Source: an uncultured Clostridium sp. (GTDB taxonomy: Bacteria > Bacillota > Clostridia > TANB77 > CAG-508). Taken from it: a stretch of 29,595 nt of DNA. The notes under the pieces were generated by a model. That model saw nothing but the letters and a program-made list of their open reading frames with translations, did not search any database and was not told the DNA's origin. Below, piece by piece: positions 23,129 to 29,595 of this stretch. The DNA lies in the NCBI GenBank assembly GCA_900552655.1, contig USAE01000015.1, forward strand, positions 1-29,595, given 5' to 3'. The translations under genes were made by a program, and so were the position numbers. Numbering within the stretch: position 1 is the first letter of the stretch; each line of letters opens with the position of its first letter.

Positions 23129-24403
23129 TTATTCTTTTGGCTTAACAACAGATAAAATCATTCTTTCTTCTTTAAATTTTTCCTTTAACATGTTGTTTAC
23201 ATCTTCTATTTTAATGTCTTTCCATCTTTCTATATAATCAAATGTATTCAGATTATTTAATTTATCTCTCATAAATATCCTTGCTATTTGAGCTGGGCTA
23301 TTATATGAAGTAATTAATCTACCATATATTTTATTCTTCGTTCTATTAAATGTTTTCTCATCTATTCCATTTTTCACTTTATCTTGTACAGTTTGTTTAA
23401 ACTTTTCAAAAACTTTTTCTGGATTTTTAGATGATGCAAATATACTTATCTGAGAATATATATCAGAATATTCGTATTCTAAATCTGGTTCTGTAATTAT
23501 TAAACCTTCTTCATATAATTTTTTAAATAATTCCGAATTTTCGTCAAATATACAGTTTAATATTATATTTAATATTAATTCTTTTTTTATTATATCTGTA
23601 TTTTCTACTCTATCCTTTATTCCTATTACAAAGGCTGGAATACTCACTTCCATTTCTTCTTGCATACTAGCTTTGCAGATTTCTTCTTTTTCACTTGGAT
23701 ATATTCTTTTAATTTCTTCTTGTTTTTCATAATAAGGTATGTTTTCTTTTATTAAGTTTAAAATATATTCTGGTTTAAAGTTTCCACATACTGCCAAAAC
23801 CATGTTAGAAGGATGATAAAATGTATTATAGCAATTGTACAAAGTTTCTTTATTTATCTTATTTATAGACTCTACAGTTCCTGCTACATCTATACGTACT
23901 GGGCATGAATTATACATACATTTTAATGAGTTTAAAAACACCTTAGATATTGGATCATCATCATACATTTTTATTTCTTGTGCAATTATACCCTTTTCCT
24001 TTTCTACATTTTCGTCTGTATAATAAGGATGGAATACATAGTTTAGCAATTCGCGAAACGCTTCTTCAAAATTATCTATTGTTTCAAAATAATATGCTGT
24101 ATGATCATTTGTTGTGTATGCATTCGCGTCTGCACCAATTGCTGTTAAAGTATCTAAGCTGTTACTTCCGTTGGCTTGTTCAAACATTTTGTGTTCTAAA
24201 AAATGTGCAACTCCATCGGGTATCGTTATTTCCTCTTTTGTTTTAGGATTTATAAAATGATTATCTATAGAACCAAATTTAGTTCCTATTATTGCCATTT
24301 TCTTATTAGTGTTTTCTTTAGGAACAATAATAACTTTAAGCCCATTTTCTAATTCTTCTAAATATGCTTTCTCTTTCACTGTTTTATTTTCTAATATTTC
24401 CAT
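23129..24403 (-). CDS. ymfH: M16 family zinc peptidase, YmfH-like
   Basis: A 424-residue pitrilysin-type peptidase. The inverted zinc motif HxxEH is at 67-71 (GVAHFLEHKMFE: H67, E70, H71), and the downstream glutamate ligand is E143 in AQEIKMYDDDP. The length of about 420 residues and the two-lobed M16 layout match B. subtilis YmfH. The second, non-catalytic half (from about 220) follows the usual M16 pattern. It is partnered with the upstream gene, a YmfF-like copy lacking the zinc motif; such pairs act together as one active and one inactive subunit. AGGAGG overlaps the end of the upstream gene, indicating coupling. A terminator follows. A role in processing peptides is known for the family; the substrate is unknown. 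Confidence 0.93.
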   Translation of the reverse strand: MEILENKTVKEKAYLEELENGLKVIIVPKENTNKKMAIIGTKFGSIDNHFINPKTKEEITIPDGVAHFLEHKMFEQANGSNSLDTLTAIGADANAYTTNDHTAYYFETIDNFEEAFRELLNYVFHPYYTDENVEKEKGIIAQEIKMYDDDPISKVFLNSLKCMYNSCPVRIDVAGTVESINKINKETLYNCYNTFYHPSNMVLAVCGNFKPEYILNLIKENIPYYEKQEEIKRIYPSEKEEICKASMQEEMEVSIPAFVIGIKDRVENTDIIKKELILNIILNCIFDENSELFKKLYEEGLIITEPDLEYEYSDIYSQISIFASSKNPEKVFEKFKQTVQDKVKNGIDEKTFNRTKNKIYGRLITSYNSPAQIARIFMRDKLNNLNTFDYIERWKDIKIEDVNNMLKEKFKEERMILSVVKPKE

Positions 24404-24412
24404 TTTATCCTC

Positions 24413-25669
24413 CTAGTTTCTTAAAAAATAGATAGTGTTTATACTAAGACTTTTTGCTACACTGTTAATTTCTTCTCTTGTTACTTTTTCTATATTATTT
24501 TTATATTCTTCTATTGTCATCATTTTATCTGATAACTCTTGTCCGTAGTAATAAGAAAGTTCTATATCTTGCTCTTCCTCTATATTATTTATGCTAGATA
24601 ATATTGTTCTTTTAGCTTGGTTAATATCTTCTTCAGAAAAATTGCTTTCTTCCATATCTTTTAATTGTTCTTTTATAATTTCTACAGTTTTGTCATAATT
24701 TTCTATTTCTATCCCTGCCCTAATAAAAATATTAGATTTTAATTTCATGTAATTTGAAGATACTGTATATGCTAAACTTGCTTTTTCCCTTACATTCTTA
24801 AACAATTTCGAACTAGCACTACCACCTAATATTGTATTATATACTTGCGCTCCAAACCTTAAATTATCTTCTTTTAAGTTTAAGTCCATTCCAATTACAA
24901 GTTTTCCTTGGGATATATCCATTTTTTCTTCTACAACTTTTTCTTTATTTTCATTACTTCCCAAACCTTGTCTTACATAATTACTTTTTCTTTCTTTTAA
25001 TTCTTTAATAATGGGATTATCTTTTAAGTCTTCTACATTTATATTGTTTCCAGACACAAAAATATCTATTTTACAAGTATCTATTAGTTTTTTATAATAT
25101 TCATATAAATTTGAGGCTGTTATCTCTTTTAATTGCTCTACATACCCATATTTATATATTCCATAAGGCTTTCCTTTATACATTTCTTCTATTGTTCTAT
25201 TTAATGCATACATAGCTTTATTATCTATTTTTGAATTTATTATTTGCTCTAAATTGTTTTTTTCTTGTTCTAAGTATTCTTTATTAAATTCATTGTTATT
25301 AATATTAGGATTAAACACAATATCTAATAATACACTTATACTTTGTTTTAATAAATCTTCGTTTTTAGGTAAATAGTCTTCGTTTAAGCTTTCTAAGTAA
25401 AATTTCAAAACATGATTATCTCCAGATTTTTCTATACCAGAGTCAAGTTCTGCCCCATATAATTCTGCAAGTTTACTTGTTATTTCTTCCCTTGTTTTTA
25501 AATTTTTGCTTCCTCTTTTTAGCATTAGTGCTATTAGAGTATCTTTAGTTGCATTTTTGTATTCTAGTGGAAATGTTAAAAAAACTGCACAAAGATTTGT
25601 TTTAAATTTTTCTGTATTAATATTATGCAATGTAATACCTTCTTTTAAAATCATCTTTTTATATGCCAT
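24413..25669 (-). CDS. ymfF: M16 family peptidase homologue without zinc site, YmfF-like
   Basis: A 418-residue protein with the M16 fold but no HxxEH: the equivalent region reads TLIALMLKRGSKN (44-56), so it is predicted to be inactive. The C-terminal half keeps the conserved GGSASSKLFKNVREKASLAY segment of M16 partners. It corresponds to YmfF of Bacillus, always found beside YmfH. The start ATG follows GGAGAAATAAT. Its stop codon overlaps the ribosome binding site of the active partner ten bases away. It lies 58 bases after the glycosyltransferase gene, with no terminator between them. Confidence 0.9.
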   Translation of the reverse strand: MAYKKMILKEGITLHNINTEKFKTNLCAVFLTFPLEYKNATKDTLIALMLKRGSKNLKTREEITSKLAELYGAELDSGIEKSGDNHVLKFYLESLNEDYLPKNEDLLKQSISVLLDIVFNPNINNNEFNKEYLEQEKNNLEQIINSKIDNKAMYALNRTIEEMYKGKPYGIYKYGYVEQLKEITASNLYEYYKKLIDTCKIDIFVSGNNINVEDLKDNPIIKELKERKSNYVRQGLGSNENKEKVVEEKMDISQGKLVIGMDLNLKEDNLRFGAQVYNTILGGSASSKLFKNVREKASLAYTVSSNYMKLKSNIFIRAGIEIENYDKTVEIIKEQLKDMEESNFSEEDINQAKRTILSSINNIEEEQDIELSYYYGQELSDKMMTIEEYKNNIEKVTREEINSVAKSLSINTIYFLRN

Positions 25670-25727
25670 ATTATTTCTCCTTTTTATTTTATTTTTTACT
25701 ATTTTCGTATTTTTATTCTATGCTTTT

Positions 25728-27215
25728 TTACTCTATATAATATATTCCGAAATCTGCAATTTCTCCTGTTTTGTTATAATTTCCTTTAATGTAGTCTTTT
25801 ATTTTTTTCGATTCTTGTTCAGTTGCACTTTTGTCTTTAATTAAAATAAATGTATCTTCCATATTTTTTATTTTCTCTAAAACTTTTTCTTCTCCTTTAT
25901 ATCCCCAATTGCCTAGCAATGGTAAATCAAAGTCTTGATAATTTTTTTCCAATAATATTTGGTAAATATTTGCTTCTTCTGAAAAGATTATAACTTTTTG
26001 ATTATTTTTTTCTTTTAATTTTACAAAATTTGTCACTTCATTAATCTTTTCTCGCATTTCTTTTGTTGCAAACATAGAAAAATAAGGTTCTTTATAGTTT
26101 ACTTCGTAGAATCCTCTTGATAATGTAACTCCTAAATAAACTATATTTACTATTAGCACTATACTTATATATCCTATAATTATTTTTTTAATAATACTTA
26201 ATTCAAATAATTCTTTTGCATTTACAACAAATTGCTCTGTTATATAAATACAATAAACTATAGGAACAATTAGAGCTAATTTAATATGATATATATTAAA
26301 TATTGGATAACCTATAAGTAAACTTGTAAATGTAAAACATGCAAAAAATACACTTATCTTGGTAAAATTATCATTTAATTTTAAATTACCTTTATTTTTC
26401 ATAAACCAAGCAATTATGAAGGCTATAATTGGAATTGCATATAGTGCTATATTAAAATCTTGAAATTTAAAGTGATTTGTTGCAAATTCTCCAATTCCTA
26501 AAAAACAATAATTAATAAAATCTTTAAACTCTCCTTGTATAATAAGGACAGTGAGCCATAACATTGTTGTTGCTAAAAATATTGCATATGTTCCAAATAA
26601 TTTTTTTACTACTTTTTGTATTTCTTTTCTGTAATTATATATAGTAAAGATTGTAAGTCCCATTAAATAATATATTCCTATATTTTGTTTTGTAGCAAAT
26701 ATTAATGCTGAAACTATACCTTGTTCTATTATATTCACATGCAAACTATCTTTTTTTATAATAAAATTCATTCCTAATAGGCAAAACAAAATTGCTAAAT
26801 TATTGTAGTTAGCACCACTTCCCATTAAAGTTTTTGTAAATGGCAAAGAAATTAACAATACATATACAGTTGCTCTTGCTGTCGGAACTTTCAGTTTTCT
26901 TAAAATATTTAGCTGTAATAAAAAAATTACTTCGAATATAATTATTCCATATATTTTATAAACAAAAAAATTATCTCCAAAAATAGATAAAAACAAATTA
27001 CCTATCCAGAAAAAAAGTGGAGTATCTATTACATTGTTTTGAGAATATAAGTTTATTCCGTTATGCAATTTATAGGTATTTGCAAAAGTAAACAATTCAT
27101 CTGATACATCTATGCTATTACAATAAAATATCTGAGAAAAAAAGCAACATAATATTAACAATGCACTATATGCGAACTGATGCCTCTTTATATATTCCTT
27201 TATTTTTTCTTTCAT
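25728..27215 (-). CDS. Multi-pass membrane glycosyltransferase, GT-C type (putative)
   Basis: A 495-residue protein with about ten to twelve hydrophobic helices over the first 370 residues and a soluble C-terminal domain of about 120 residues (REKINEVTNFVKLKEKNNQ onward). The first outside loop contains IDVSDELFTF (35-44) with acidic D36, D39 and E40, the place and pattern of the acidic motif in lipid-linked-sugar glycosyltransferases (GT39/GT83, ArnT/PMT-like). These transfer sugars or mannose-like groups outside the membrane. The donor and acceptor cannot be read from sequence. AGGAG lies before the ATG; it follows yqeY by 16 bases and is probably in one transcript with it. Confidence 0.7.
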   Translation of the reverse strand: MKEKIKEYIKRHQFAYSALLILCCFFSQIFYCNSIDVSDELFTFANTYKLHNGINLYSQNNVIDTPLFFWIGNLFLSIFGDNFFVYKIYGIIIFEVIFLLQLNILRKLKVPTARATVYVLLISLPFTKTLMGSGANYNNLAILFCLLGMNFIIKKDSLHVNIIEQGIVSALIFATKQNIGIYYLMGLTIFTIYNYRKEIQKVVKKLFGTYAIFLATTMLWLTVLIIQGEFKDFINYCFLGIGEFATNHFKFQDFNIALYAIPIIAFIIAWFMKNKGNLKLNDNFTKISVFFACFTFTSLLIGYPIFNIYHIKLALIVPIVYCIYITEQFVVNAKELFELSIIKKIIIGYISIVLIVNIVYLGVTLSRGFYEVNYKEPYFSMFATKEMREKINEVTNFVKLKEKNNQKVIIFSEEANIYQILLEKNYQDFDLPLLGNWGYKGEEKVLEKIKNMEDTFILIKDKSATEQESKKIKDYIKGNYNKTGEIADFGIYYIE

Positions 27216-27231
27216 TGTTGCTCCTATACTT

Positions 27232-27675
27232 TTATTTTGATAATAGTCCTTTTACACATTCGCTTATTGTTTTTCCATCTGCACTAACACCTAATTGTTT
27301 TTTAGCTTCTCCCATTACTTTTCCCATATCTTTTATACTACTTGCTCCTGTTTTGTTTATTATTTCTTGTATTATTGGTAATATTTCTTCTTTAGTTAAT
27401 TGTTTTGGTAAATATTCTTCTATAATAGCAATTTCTTCTTTAACTTCTTTTATTAAATCTTCTCTACCACTTTTTTCGTAATCTGGTAAAGCATCTTTTC
27501 TAGTTTTAGCTTCTTTAGCAATTATTTGCATAATTTCTTCATCGCTAAGCTCTATCTGGTTATCTTTTTCTTTTTGTAAAATAGCAGCCCTAATCATTTG
27601 AACCACATTTTTTCTTACAACATTCTTCTCTTTCATACTGTTTTTTAAATCTTCTAATAATTTTTCTTTTAACAT
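27232..27675 (-). CDS. yqeY: YqeY/GatB-tail domain protein
   Basis: A 147-residue protein of the YqeY family, which corresponds to the C-terminal tRNA-binding domain of GatB as a stand-alone protein. Typical segments are AMRAAI-like MIRAAILQKEK, RKDALPDYEKSGREDL, IIEEYLPKQLT and DMGKVMGEAKKQL. The family length is about 148 residues, so it is complete. Function in the cell is not firmly known; a role near tRNA amidation or translation is assumed from homology. AAGGAGG precedes the ATG. It follows rpsU, a common arrangement in Firmicutes, though a terminator hairpin (27759-27792) lies between them. Confidence 0.95.
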   Translation of the reverse strand: MLKEKLLEDLKNSMKEKNVVRKNVVQMIRAAILQKEKDNQIELSDEEIMQIIAKEAKTRKDALPDYEKSGREDLIKEVKEEIAIIEEYLPKQLTKEEILPIIQEIINKTGASSIKDMGKVMGEAKKQLGVSADGKTISECVKGLLSK

Positions 27676-27699
27676 ATTTTTTCCTCCTTATCGAACTTC

Positions 27700-27727
27700 G
27701 GGATTAATGGACAGTCCTTAAAATCCC
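27700..27727. repeat. Imperfect dyad in the yqeY leader
   Basis: GGGATT (27700-27705) pairs with AATCCC (27722-27727), and GGAC/GTCC pair around one central base. The whole 28-base segment is a near-palindrome shortly upstream of the yqeY ribosome binding site. It could be an operator or a small leader hairpin; there is no T run after it. Confidence 0.3.
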
Positions 27728-27758
27728 TGTTAGTTAATTTAAATGCACATAATCAAAA

Positions 27759-27792
27759 AGGTTGGAACCAGATTTATTCTAGTTTCCAACCT
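27759..27792 (-). terminator. Terminator after rpsU
   Basis: On the minus strand AGGTTGGAA pairs with TTCCAACCT, and CTAGA with TCTGG (one bulged A, one wobble), followed by TTTTTG. It lies 18 bases after the S21 stop codon. Partial read-through would feed yqeY. Confidence 0.85.
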
Positions 27793-27809
27793 CATTTACT
27801 AATTTTATA

Positions 27810-27983
27810 TTAAAATTTTCTTTTTCTAGCTGCCTCTGATTTTTTCTTTCTTCTAACACTAGGTTTTTCATAATGCTCTCTTTTACGAACTTCTTGGATT
27901 ACACCATTTCTGGCACATTGTCTTTTAAATCTTTTTAAAGCATCTTCTATATTTCCATCTTTTACCTTAACTTCTGATGACAT
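27810..27983 (-). CDS. rpsU: 30S ribosomal protein S21
   Basis: A 57-residue basic protein beginning MSSEVKVKDGNIEDALKRFK and continuing RQCARNGVIQEVRKREHYEK, with a Lys/Arg-rich end. This is the full S21 pattern; the protein binds the small ribosomal subunit near the anti-Shine-Dalgarno end of 16S rRNA. AAGGAGGGGAATATA precedes the ATG. A consensus promoter (28135-28163) overlaps the end of nrdG, and a terminator follows the gene. The leader of about 145 bases includes a hairpin at 28090-28114. Confidence 0.98.
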   Translation of the reverse strand: MSSEVKVKDGNIEDALKRFKRQCARNGVIQEVRKREHYEKPSVRRKKKSEAARKRKF

Positions 27984-28089
27984 TATATTCCCCTCCTTCC
28001 GGCTTCTTACAACTGTGGGATAAAATTAAACTTTTGTATTATTTTTAACACAATAGCTTAATAGTTTAAATTTGTTGCCAATAAATTAG

Positions 28090-28114
28090 GGTAATATTAA
28101 TTTATAATATTACC
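28090..28114 (-). repeat. Hairpin in the rpsU leader
   Basis: GGTAATATT (28090-28098) and AATATTACC (28106-28114) form a perfect 9-bp stem with a 7-base loop, 14 bases downstream of the predicted transcription start of rpsU. No T run follows on the minus strand, so it is not a standard terminator. It may stabilise the mRNA or take part in regulation. Confidence 0.45.
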
Positions 28115-28134
28115 TACAATTTTATAGCTACTCT

Positions 28135-28163
28135 ATTATATATAATTAACTTTTGGTTGTCAA
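28135..28163 (-). promoter_or_regulatory. Consensus promoter of rpsU
   Basis: Minus-strand TTGACA (28158-28163) and TATAAT (28135-28140), with exactly 17 bases between them, form a full sigma-A consensus. It lies at the end of and just past nrdG, whose stop codon is at 28168. Strong constitutive transcription fits a ribosomal protein gene. Confidence 0.85.
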
Positions 28164-28167
28164 TATG

Positions 28168-28692
28168 CTAATCGGTAAATTTTACCATTTTAATTGCATT
28201 ATCTTTTAAAGTTTCTTTTACATCTATTATTCTTTGATTAGTTGACCCTCTAAATTTTAATGTTTTGTCCATTTTTGTTTCGTCAAATTTCCCATCTACC
28301 ACAACATCTATATTAGATATTAACTTGTTTGTTACATTAGAAGTTTTACATTCTGGAATAATATCTTTTTCGAAATCGAATCCTGTATAGCACCATATGT
28401 TCTTATTTGGATATTTTTCTTTTACTTTTGTAACTAAATTTGCTAATGCTTCTTGGTTTTCTGGTTCTAGAGGCTCTCCTCCTAGTAAACTTAATCCTTC
28501 CACATAGTCGTGATCTAAATCTTTCATAATTTCATTTACAGTATCTTCTGTAAATTCTTTACCATATTTAAAATTCCATGCAATCTCGTTAAAACATCCT
28601 TTACAATGGTGTCTACATCCACTTACAAATAATGATACTCTAACACCTTCTCCATTTGCTATGTCTACTTTTTTAATGTCTGCATAATGCAT
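28168..28692 (-). CDS. nrdG: Anaerobic ribonucleotide reductase activating protein, radical SAM
   Basis: A 174-residue radical SAM enzyme. The cluster motif CxxxCxxC is C26-R-H-H-C30-K-G-C33, preceded by DIANGEGVRVSLFVSGC as in NrdG, and SLLGGEPL supplies the SAM-binding GGE motif. It uses an iron-sulfur cluster and S-adenosylmethionine to place a glycyl radical on NrdD, the oxygen-sensitive ribonucleotide reductase. I choose the ATG at 28692 because NrdG proteins start close to this point; the GTG at 28701 abuts AAGGAT with no spacing. NrdD is not adjacent: the preceding 400 bases hold no gene. A TTGACA-type promoter (28741-28769) lies directly upstream, so the gene appears to be transcribed alone. 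Confidence 0.93.
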   Translation of the reverse strand: MHYADIKKVDIANGEGVRVSLFVSGCRHHCKGCFNEIAWNFKYGKEFTEDTVNEIMKDLDHDYVEGLSLLGGEPLEPENQEALANLVTKVKEKYPNKNIWCYTGFDFEKDIIPECKTSNVTNKLISNIDVVVDGKFDETKMDKTLKFRGSTNQRIIDVKETLKDNAIKMVKFTD

Positions 28693-28740
28693 AATTCCCA
28701 CATCCTTCTTTTGCTTTCATGTTTATTTTTTTCTACACCT

Positions 28741-28769
28741 ATTTTAACTTTGCGAAATCGTAATGTCAA
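28741..28769 (-). promoter_or_regulatory. Promoter of nrdG
   Basis: Minus-strand TTGACA (28764-28769) and TAAAAT (28741-28746) are separated by 17 bases. The start would be near 28734, about 40 bases before the nrdG ATG. Confidence 0.6.
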
Positions 28770-28785
28770 ACTTATACTTCTTATG

Positions 28786-28851
28786 TAACTAGCAAAAATT
28801 ATTGTGTATTTTTATAGTGTTACCGTTATTTTTTACATTTTTTGCTAACTA
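28786..28851. repeat. Widely spaced inverted repeat upstream of the nrdG promoter
   Basis: TAACTAGCAAAAA (28786-28798) is matched in inverted orientation by TTTTTGCTAACTA (28839-28851) at 11 of 13 positions, with 40 bases between the arms. It lies just upstream of the -35 box of the nrdG promoter, where a regulator could bind. It does not match the NrdR box consensus as I know it. Confidence 0.4.
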
Positions 28852-28931
28852 TGCGATTGTCGATTTTCGTTGATATTTCGGGTTTTTATATTTTTTCATT
28901 TTTTTATAAATATCTATAGCTTCCAATATGC

Positions 28932-28990
28932 AAAAAAGCGAACATAAGATTTTCTAGCAAATGTAAATTCTAAGAAAATCTAAGGTTCGT
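28932..28990 (-). terminator. Rho-independent terminator in the gene-free stretch before nrdG
   Basis: A two-part stem, with 28938-28943 pairing 28985-28990 (one G-U) and 28947-28955 pairing 28973-28981 perfectly, is followed on the minus strand by six T (28932-28937). No gene ends just before it: the nearest minus-strand gene stops at 29106 and has its own terminator. The remaining 28860-28931 stretch is AT-rich with nothing recognisable. Confidence 0.6.
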
Positions 28991-29043
28991 TATAATTCTC
29001 TAGTACAGAAAGTTCTTCTAGTGGGAGAGTTTTCTTACTATAC
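28991..29043 (-). other. Structured non-coding segment between two terminators
   Basis: This lies between the palindrome at 29045-29078 and the terminator at 28932-28990. It includes CTCT (28998-29001) pairing AGAG (29026-29029), and a repeated CTAG pair at 29000-29003 and 29018-29021 that can close an inner hairpin. Together with the terminator it could form a small RNA or regulatory leader of about 100 bases. I see no clear promoter and match no known riboswitch class. Confidence 0.3.
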
Positions 29044-29044
29044 A

Positions 29045-29078
29045 AAAAAAAGAATTTCAAATTTGAAATTCTTTTTTT
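29045..29078. terminator. Palindromic terminator after the surface protein gene
   Basis: GAATTTCAAA/TTTGAAATTC (29052-29071) is a perfect palindrome flanked by runs of A on the left and T on the right, extending the dyad to 34 bp. Both strands end in a T tract, so it works in either direction. It lies 28 bases after the stop codon at 29106. Confidence 0.75.
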
Positions 29079-29105
29079 GTTATTGATTATTACACATTAT
29101 CTGAC

Positions 29106-29595
29106 TTATTTCTTTTGCTTCTTAGTTAGAACTACTGCATATCTTAAAGTTACTGTTTCTAATCCTATTAGTCCAACTAACACTAGTAATAACATTATAG
29201 GTATTTCTGCTCCTGTTTCCACGCTTATTATTGTGCTTGCTTTTGATGTATTATCTTTATCATTGTTGTCCACAAATCCTGGTACATTTCCTGTTTCTAC
29301 TAATTTTACTTCATTAGCCTTTTCTCCCATATTTTCTCCAGTTTGTTCCCAGTTTAATAATACTGTATATTCTTTTGTTTCTCCAGCTCCTATCTCTGGT
29401 ATTACCTTTATTAGTTTTCCTTCTTTTTCTTCCCAAATTCCATCATTATTTGCAAGTTTCATTCCTTCTGGAATATTTTCTTCTATTACCGCTGTTCCTG
29501 CTATTTCTCCTGTGTTCATTACCTTTATTTTGTATTCTACTTGTACACTTGTTTCTTCTGTTTTCTTTCTGTAAATTTCTACCTTTTCTAGTTTT
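29106..29595 (-). CDS. C-terminal part of a DUF11-like surface protein with membrane anchor (partial)
   Basis: The reading frame is open to the right edge of the window, so only the last 162 or so codons are present and the start lies outside. The sequence VQVEYKIKVMNTGEIAG, then IPEGMKL and GAGETKEYTVLLNW, follows the pattern of DUF11-like beta-sandwich repeats found in cell-surface proteins. It ends with a hydrophobic helix (IPIMLLLVLVGLIGLETVTL) and a basic tail (TKKQKK), an anchor like that of sortase substrates. The motif before the helix is VETGAE, not LPxTG, so sortase attachment is uncertain. The protein probably displays a chain of such domains on the cell surface. Confidence 0.75.
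   Translation of the reverse strand, partial: KLEKVEIYRKKTEETSVQVEYKIKVMNTGEIAGTAVIEENIPEGMKLANNDGIWEEKEGKLIKVIPEIGAGETKEYTVLLNWEQTGENMGEKANEVKLVETGNVPGFVDNNDKDNTSKASTIISVETGAEIPIMLLLVLVGLIGLETVTLRYAVVLTKKQKK

Noticed and set aside
28932..29043. Known riboswitch or T-box leader
   Set aside because: I compared it with the purine, preQ1, glycine, ZTP, fluoride and T-box signatures I know and found no match.
29106..29200. LPxTG sortase signal
   Set aside because: The motif before the membrane helix is VETGAE; the Leu-Pro part is missing.
1..29595. CRISPR array or insertion sequence
   Set aside because: No regularly spaced repeats, transposase motifs or terminal inverted repeats were seen.

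Overview
The window looks like the chromosome of a low-GC, Gram-positive, probably spore-forming Clostridia-type bacterium. The reasons are its extreme AT richness, strong AGGAGG-type ribosome binding sites, a D,D-carboxypeptidase of the DacA/DacF type, a Spo0E-like phosphatase, an anaerobic NrdG activase and the ymfF/ymfH pair of M16 peptidases. Except for a tRNA and one tiny peptide gene at the left edge, every gene lies on the minus strand, so genes are read from right to left.

Left edge (1-760): a tRNA-Cys, a long hairpin, and a compact unit that looks like a type I toxin-antitoxin locus. It has a 36-residue all-hydrophobic peptide on the plus strand, facing a strong minus-strand promoter with a shared terminator hairpin. 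Next (766-2044) is a D-Ala-D-Ala carboxypeptidase whose ribosome binding site sits inside a perfect 15-bp hairpin.

Centre (2115-22662): about 20 kb that reads as one type IV secretion system (T4SS) built for a Gram-positive envelope. In transcription order it encodes two VirB2-like pilins, a terminator and new promoter, a third pilin, a PrgI/VirB3-like protein, a membrane-anchored protein resembling a VirB4 N-terminal domain, the VirB4 ATPase, a VirB6-like channel protein, a membrane-anchored unknown, a second VirB6-like protein with an NlpC/P60 hydrolase domain, a third VirB6-like protein, a VirB8-like protein, a 1447-residue membrane-anchored cell-wall hydrolase, a small membrane protein, a short VirB8-like paralogue and a coiled-coil protein. 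No relaxase, VirD4/TcpA coupling protein, integrase or attachment repeat is visible, and housekeeping genes lie to the right. This suggests a chromosomal secretion or pilus machine rather than an obvious integrative conjugative element. Two genes, prgI and the NlpC/P60-VirB6 gene, each carry one frame break of the same sense (one extra base).

Right part (22774-29595): a Spo0E-like gene just upstream of the pilins, the two M16 peptidases, a GT-C-type membrane glycosyltransferase, a YqeY protein, ribosomal protein S21 behind a consensus promoter, nrdG, a 400-bp gene-free stretch with several hairpins, and the 3' end of a surface protein that runs off the window.

The most interesting content is the relaxase-less T4SS with three pilins, three VirB6-like proteins and two wall-hydrolase proteins. 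Assignments rest on motifs read by eye; no database search was run.
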